The notes under the pieces are model-generated. The model ran no database searches. It was not told the DNA's origin and was given only the letters and a program-made list of their open reading frames with translations. A DNA stretch of 8,080 nucleotides from Pseudonocardia sp. (GTDB taxonomy: Bacteria > Actinomycetota > Actinomycetes > Mycobacteriales > Pseudonocardiaceae): contig JAKDLE010000098.1 in the NCBI GenBank assembly GCA_030453005.1, positions 1 to 8,080 of the forward strand, given 5' to 3'. Each line of letters begins with the position of its first letter. Position 1 is the stretch's first letter. This document shows, piece by piece, positions 6,192-8,080 of this stretch. Both the position numbers and the translations under genes were made by a program.

Positions 6192-6803
6192 GTGTACGTG
6201 CCCGCCCAGTTCCAGCCCGACGACACCGCCGTGCAGGAGCTGCTCACCCACCACGGCGCCGCCGACCTGGTCACCACCGGTCCCGACGGGCTCGAGACGA
6301 CCCTGCTCCCGTTCGTCCACGACGCCGACCGCGGCGTGCTGCTCGGGCACTTCGCCCGCAGCAACGACCACTGGAAGCGCGCCGACGGACAGCGCGCGCT
6401 GGTGATCGTCCGCGGCCCCGACTCCTACATCAGCCCGTCCTGGTACGCCACCAAGCGCGAGCACGGCCGCGTCGTACCCACCTGGAACTACATGACCGCC
6501 CACGTGCACGGCACAGTCACCATCCACGACGACGTCGCCTGGCTCGACACCCTCGTGCGCCGCCTCACCGATCTCCACGAAGCACACCGCCCCGCCCCCT
6601 GGGGCGTCGACGACGCCCCGGAGAAGTACATCGCCGGGCAGCTGCGCGCGATCGTCGGCGTCGAGGTCCGCATCGACCGGATCGACGCCAAGTTCAAGCT
6701 CAGCCAGAACCGTCCCGCCTCCGACATCGACGGTGTCATCGACGGACTCAACTCGGTCGGCGACGGCGCCGGGGCCGACGCGGTCGCCGCGCACCGTCCG
6801 TGA
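6192..6803 (+). CDS. PaiB-type FMN-binding negative transcriptional regulator family protein
   Basis: This 203-aa protein matches the PaiB family, a split-barrel flavin-binding fold. Signatures are MYVPAQF at the N-terminus, LGHFARSNDHWK (51-62), GPDSYISPSWY (75-85), VPTWNYMTAHVHG (95-107) and KFKLSQNRP (167-175). Bacillus subtilis PaiB was reported to affect sporulation and degradative-enzyme genes, but no DNA-binding motif is visible here, and many members may be flavin- or heme-handling enzymes. GTG 6192 is chosen because GAGGAG (6178-6183) lies 8 nt before it and the conserved start MYVP begins there; the frame is open further upstream without family resemblance. It follows the aldolase gene by 64 bp and precedes the MOSC gene by 42 bp, so co-transcription is likely. 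Confidence 0.93.
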   Translation: MYVPAQFQPDDTAVQELLTHHGAADLVTTGPDGLETTLLPFVHDADRGVLLGHFARSNDHWKRADGQRALVIVRGPDSYISPSWYATKREHGRVVPTWNYMTAHVHGTVTIHDDVAWLDTLVRRLTDLHEAHRPAPWGVDDAPEKYIAGQLRAIVGVEVRIDRIDAKFKLSQNRPASDIDGVIDGLNSVGDGAGADAVAAHRP

Positions 6804-6845
6804 ACCACCCGCTCAGCCCGCACCCCCGACGCCAGGAGTTCCCTC

Positions 6846-7673
6846 GTGAACGCGACGACAGCCGCGACGGCCGGCCGCATCGGCTCGCTCCACCGCTACC
6901 CGGTCAAGTCCCTGCTCGGCGAGACCGCGGCCGCGCTCGACCTCGACCAGCACGGCGTCGTCGGCGACCGGGCACTCGCCCTCATCGACCGCATCACCGG
7001 CAAGGTGGCCACGGCCAAGCAGCCCCGCTGGTGGCGGTCGCTGCTCAGCTGCCAGGCGATGACCACCGACGACGGGGTCGTCGTCCGTCTCCCCGACGGC
7101 CCCTGGCGCAACGCCGACACCGTCGACGACGTCCTCTCGCAGCTGCTCGGCCGGCAGGTCGCCATGTCCGACCGCCGCTCCGCCGGCGCCACTGTGGAGC
7201 GCCCGGACCCCGAACTCGTCCTGAGCCAAGGACTCGACGCCGACATCGAACCGGCCGAGCTCGAGATCGCCCCGGACACCCCCGGCGGCCGGTTCGTCGA
7301 CCACTCACCACTGCACCTGATCACCACGGCAACACTCGACGAGATCGGGGTCGAGGCACTCCGCTACCGGCCCAACATCGTCATGACCACCCCCGACGGC
7401 TGCCCACCCTTCGTCGAGAACACCTGGATCGGCCGCACGCTCCGCATCGGAACCGCCCTCCTGCAAGCCACCCTGCCGACACCGCGCTGCTCCGTGCCCA
7501 CACTCGAACACGGCGACCGCGGCCGCGAACCGCGCGCACTCCGAGTCCCCGCAGACCGCAACCGCGTCGAGGTCACCGGCTTCGGCGTCCTCCCCTGCGC
7601 CGGCCTGTACGCCACCGTCATCGAAGCCGGAACCATCCGCGAAGGCGACGAGATCGACATCCTCGCCCCGTAG
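6846..7673 (+). CDS. MOSC domain-containing protein (MOSC_N plus MOSC)
   Basis: This 275-aa protein has the two-part layout of stand-alone MOSC proteins. The N-terminal beta-barrel domain starts with GSLHRYPVKSLLGE (13-26) and contains GVVGDRALALID (37-48). The C-terminal MOSC domain has RPNIV (175-179), FVENTWIGRTLRIG (189-202) and the conserved cysteine Cys215 in TPRCSVPT. In YiiM, YcbX and mARC relatives this cysteine coordinates molybdenum cofactor, and the proteins reduce N-hydroxylated compounds with a redox partner, or carry sulfur. There is no fused ferredoxin domain, so a separate electron donor would be needed. GTG 6846 has CAGGAG (6833-6838) 7 nt upstream. It is last in the three-gene row; the neighbouring PaiB-like flavoprotein could be a redox partner, which is only inference. 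Confidence 0.92.
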   Translation: MNATTAATAGRIGSLHRYPVKSLLGETAAALDLDQHGVVGDRALALIDRITGKVATAKQPRWWRSLLSCQAMTTDDGVVVRLPDGPWRNADTVDDVLSQLLGRQVAMSDRRSAGATVERPDPELVLSQGLDADIEPAELEIAPDTPGGRFVDHSPLHLITTATLDEIGVEALRYRPNIVMTTPDGCPPFVENTWIGRTLRIGTALLQATLPTPRCSVPTLEHGDRGREPRALRVPADRNRVEVTGFGVLPCAGLYATVIEAGTIREGDEIDILAP

Positions 7674-7749
7674 CTGCCCCGAGCGGTTCGAGCCCGACCG
7701 GCGTCCGAGGACGTGGCCGAACCATCGGTGCTCGACCATGATCTCTTCA

Positions 7750-7780
7750 CCGGCACCGCGCAGCGGACGCGGCGGGCCGG
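7750..7780. terminator. Possible terminator hairpin between the MOSC and XRE genes
   Basis: CCGGC (7750-7754) pairs with GCCGG (7776-7780), and inside it CCGCG (7756-7760) pairs with CGCGG (7768-7772), leaving a 7-nt loop and a small internal bulge. It lies between convergent genes, so it could serve either strand. No T-run follows, as is common in GC-rich actinobacteria. A second, weaker stem (CGGCT 7816-7820 with AGCCG 7831-7835) overlaps the end of the XRE gene. Confidence 0.35.
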
Positions 7781-7828
7781 AGTAGCGAGTGAGTCCCTGT
7801 CCGCCAAGCGGGGTGCGGCTCAGTCGAA

Positions 7829-8065
7829 TCAGCCGAGCTTGACCTGCTTGTCAGCGAAGTTCGCCACCAGCTGGAGATCGCCACCGAGCGCGCTGCCGTA
7901 GCGGTCGAGTACGTCGATCCCCGCCGGCTCACCGTTCTCGATCTGGCTCACCCGCCCGACCGTCACCCCCATCGCCTGGGCGACCTGACGCTGGGTGGGT
8001 CCCCGCCGCTTGCGCATCTCGGCCATGTAGGGCGACGGGTTGGACGAGGATGACCGCGTCGCCAT
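7829..8065 (-). CDS. XRE-family helix-turn-helix protein (antitoxin-like), possibly partial at the window edge
   Basis: From ATG 8065 the product has 78 aa. A Ser-rich N-terminus (about 1-12) leads into MAEMRKRRGPTQRQVAQAMG and VGRVSQIENGE, a Cro/C1-type HTH at about residues 22-47, followed by GIDVLDRYGSALGGDLQLV and a short charged tail. This matches small XRE proteins that in many genomes are the antitoxin half of HigBA-like toxin-antitoxin pairs, where the toxin gene usually lies upstream. Any such partner would lie beyond 8080. No ribosome binding site is visible before ATG 8065, and the frame remains open to the window edge, so the gene could start further out; relatives often have an extra helical N-terminus. 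It is convergent with the MOSC gene. The HTH is certain, the antitoxin role is not. Confidence 0.82.
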   Translation of the reverse strand: MATRSSSSNPSPYMAEMRKRRGPTQRQVAQAMGVTVGRVSQIENGEPAGIDVLDRYGSALGGDLQLVANFADKQVKLG

Positions 8066-8080
8066 GACACGAGGTCGGCG

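Noticed and set aside
1..8080. CRISPR array, tRNA, rRNA, complete insertion sequence or integrase
   Set aside because: No regularly spaced repeats, no cloverleaf ending in CCA, no transposase or recombinase motifs, and no flanking inverted repeats were seen.

Overview
The window is very GC-rich, and its genes strongly prefer G or C at the third codon position and often start with GTG. The DUF732/Ltp lipoprotein, the MocR-type regulator and the XRE protein are all typical of actinobacteria. A Pseudonocardia-like or related member of the Pseudonocardiales is my inference; no rRNA or other marker is present to fix the genus.

Layout. (1) 39-764 (-) encodes a secreted lipoprotein with a DUF732-like domain and two tandem Ltp repeats. 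(2) 765-1102 is an intergenic region with a doubtful small minus-strand ORF. (3) 1103-2551 (+) encodes SelO, a pseudokinase-fold protein AMPylator. Its 3' end overlaps tail-to-tail with a short TPR gene on the minus strand that looks N-terminally truncated. (4) 2814-3809 is a damaged, chimeric region. It starts with an ECF sigma factor gene that has a one-base frameshift and ends after region 2. It then runs in frame into the core of a PaeR7I/XhoI-family type II restriction endonuclease, which loses homology before its expected C-terminus. No partner methyltransferase is present. About 200 bp of unassigned sequence follows. (5) 3810-5141 (-) encodes a MocR/PdxR-type regulator (GntR wHTH plus a PLP aminotransferase fold). 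It is divergent from (6) a three-gene plus-strand cluster: a DapA/NAL-type aldolase (5228-6127), a PaiB-type FMN-binding protein (6192-6803) and a MOSC-domain protein (6846-7673). The 86-bp divergent region holds two copies of CACGTGACAAA. (7) A hairpin at 7750-7780 separates this cluster from an XRE-type HTH gene (7829-8065, -), which may continue past the window edge.

How the parts work together. The MocR protein probably senses an amino acid or amine through PLP and controls the aldolase gene, and perhaps the whole cluster, through the repeated sites. The pathway is unknown. The Ltp lipoprotein, the restriction-enzyme remnant and the XRE protein belong to families seen in phage-host conflict or mobile DNA, but nothing here shows a working defence system. 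The most unusual element is the sigma/restriction-enzyme chimera.
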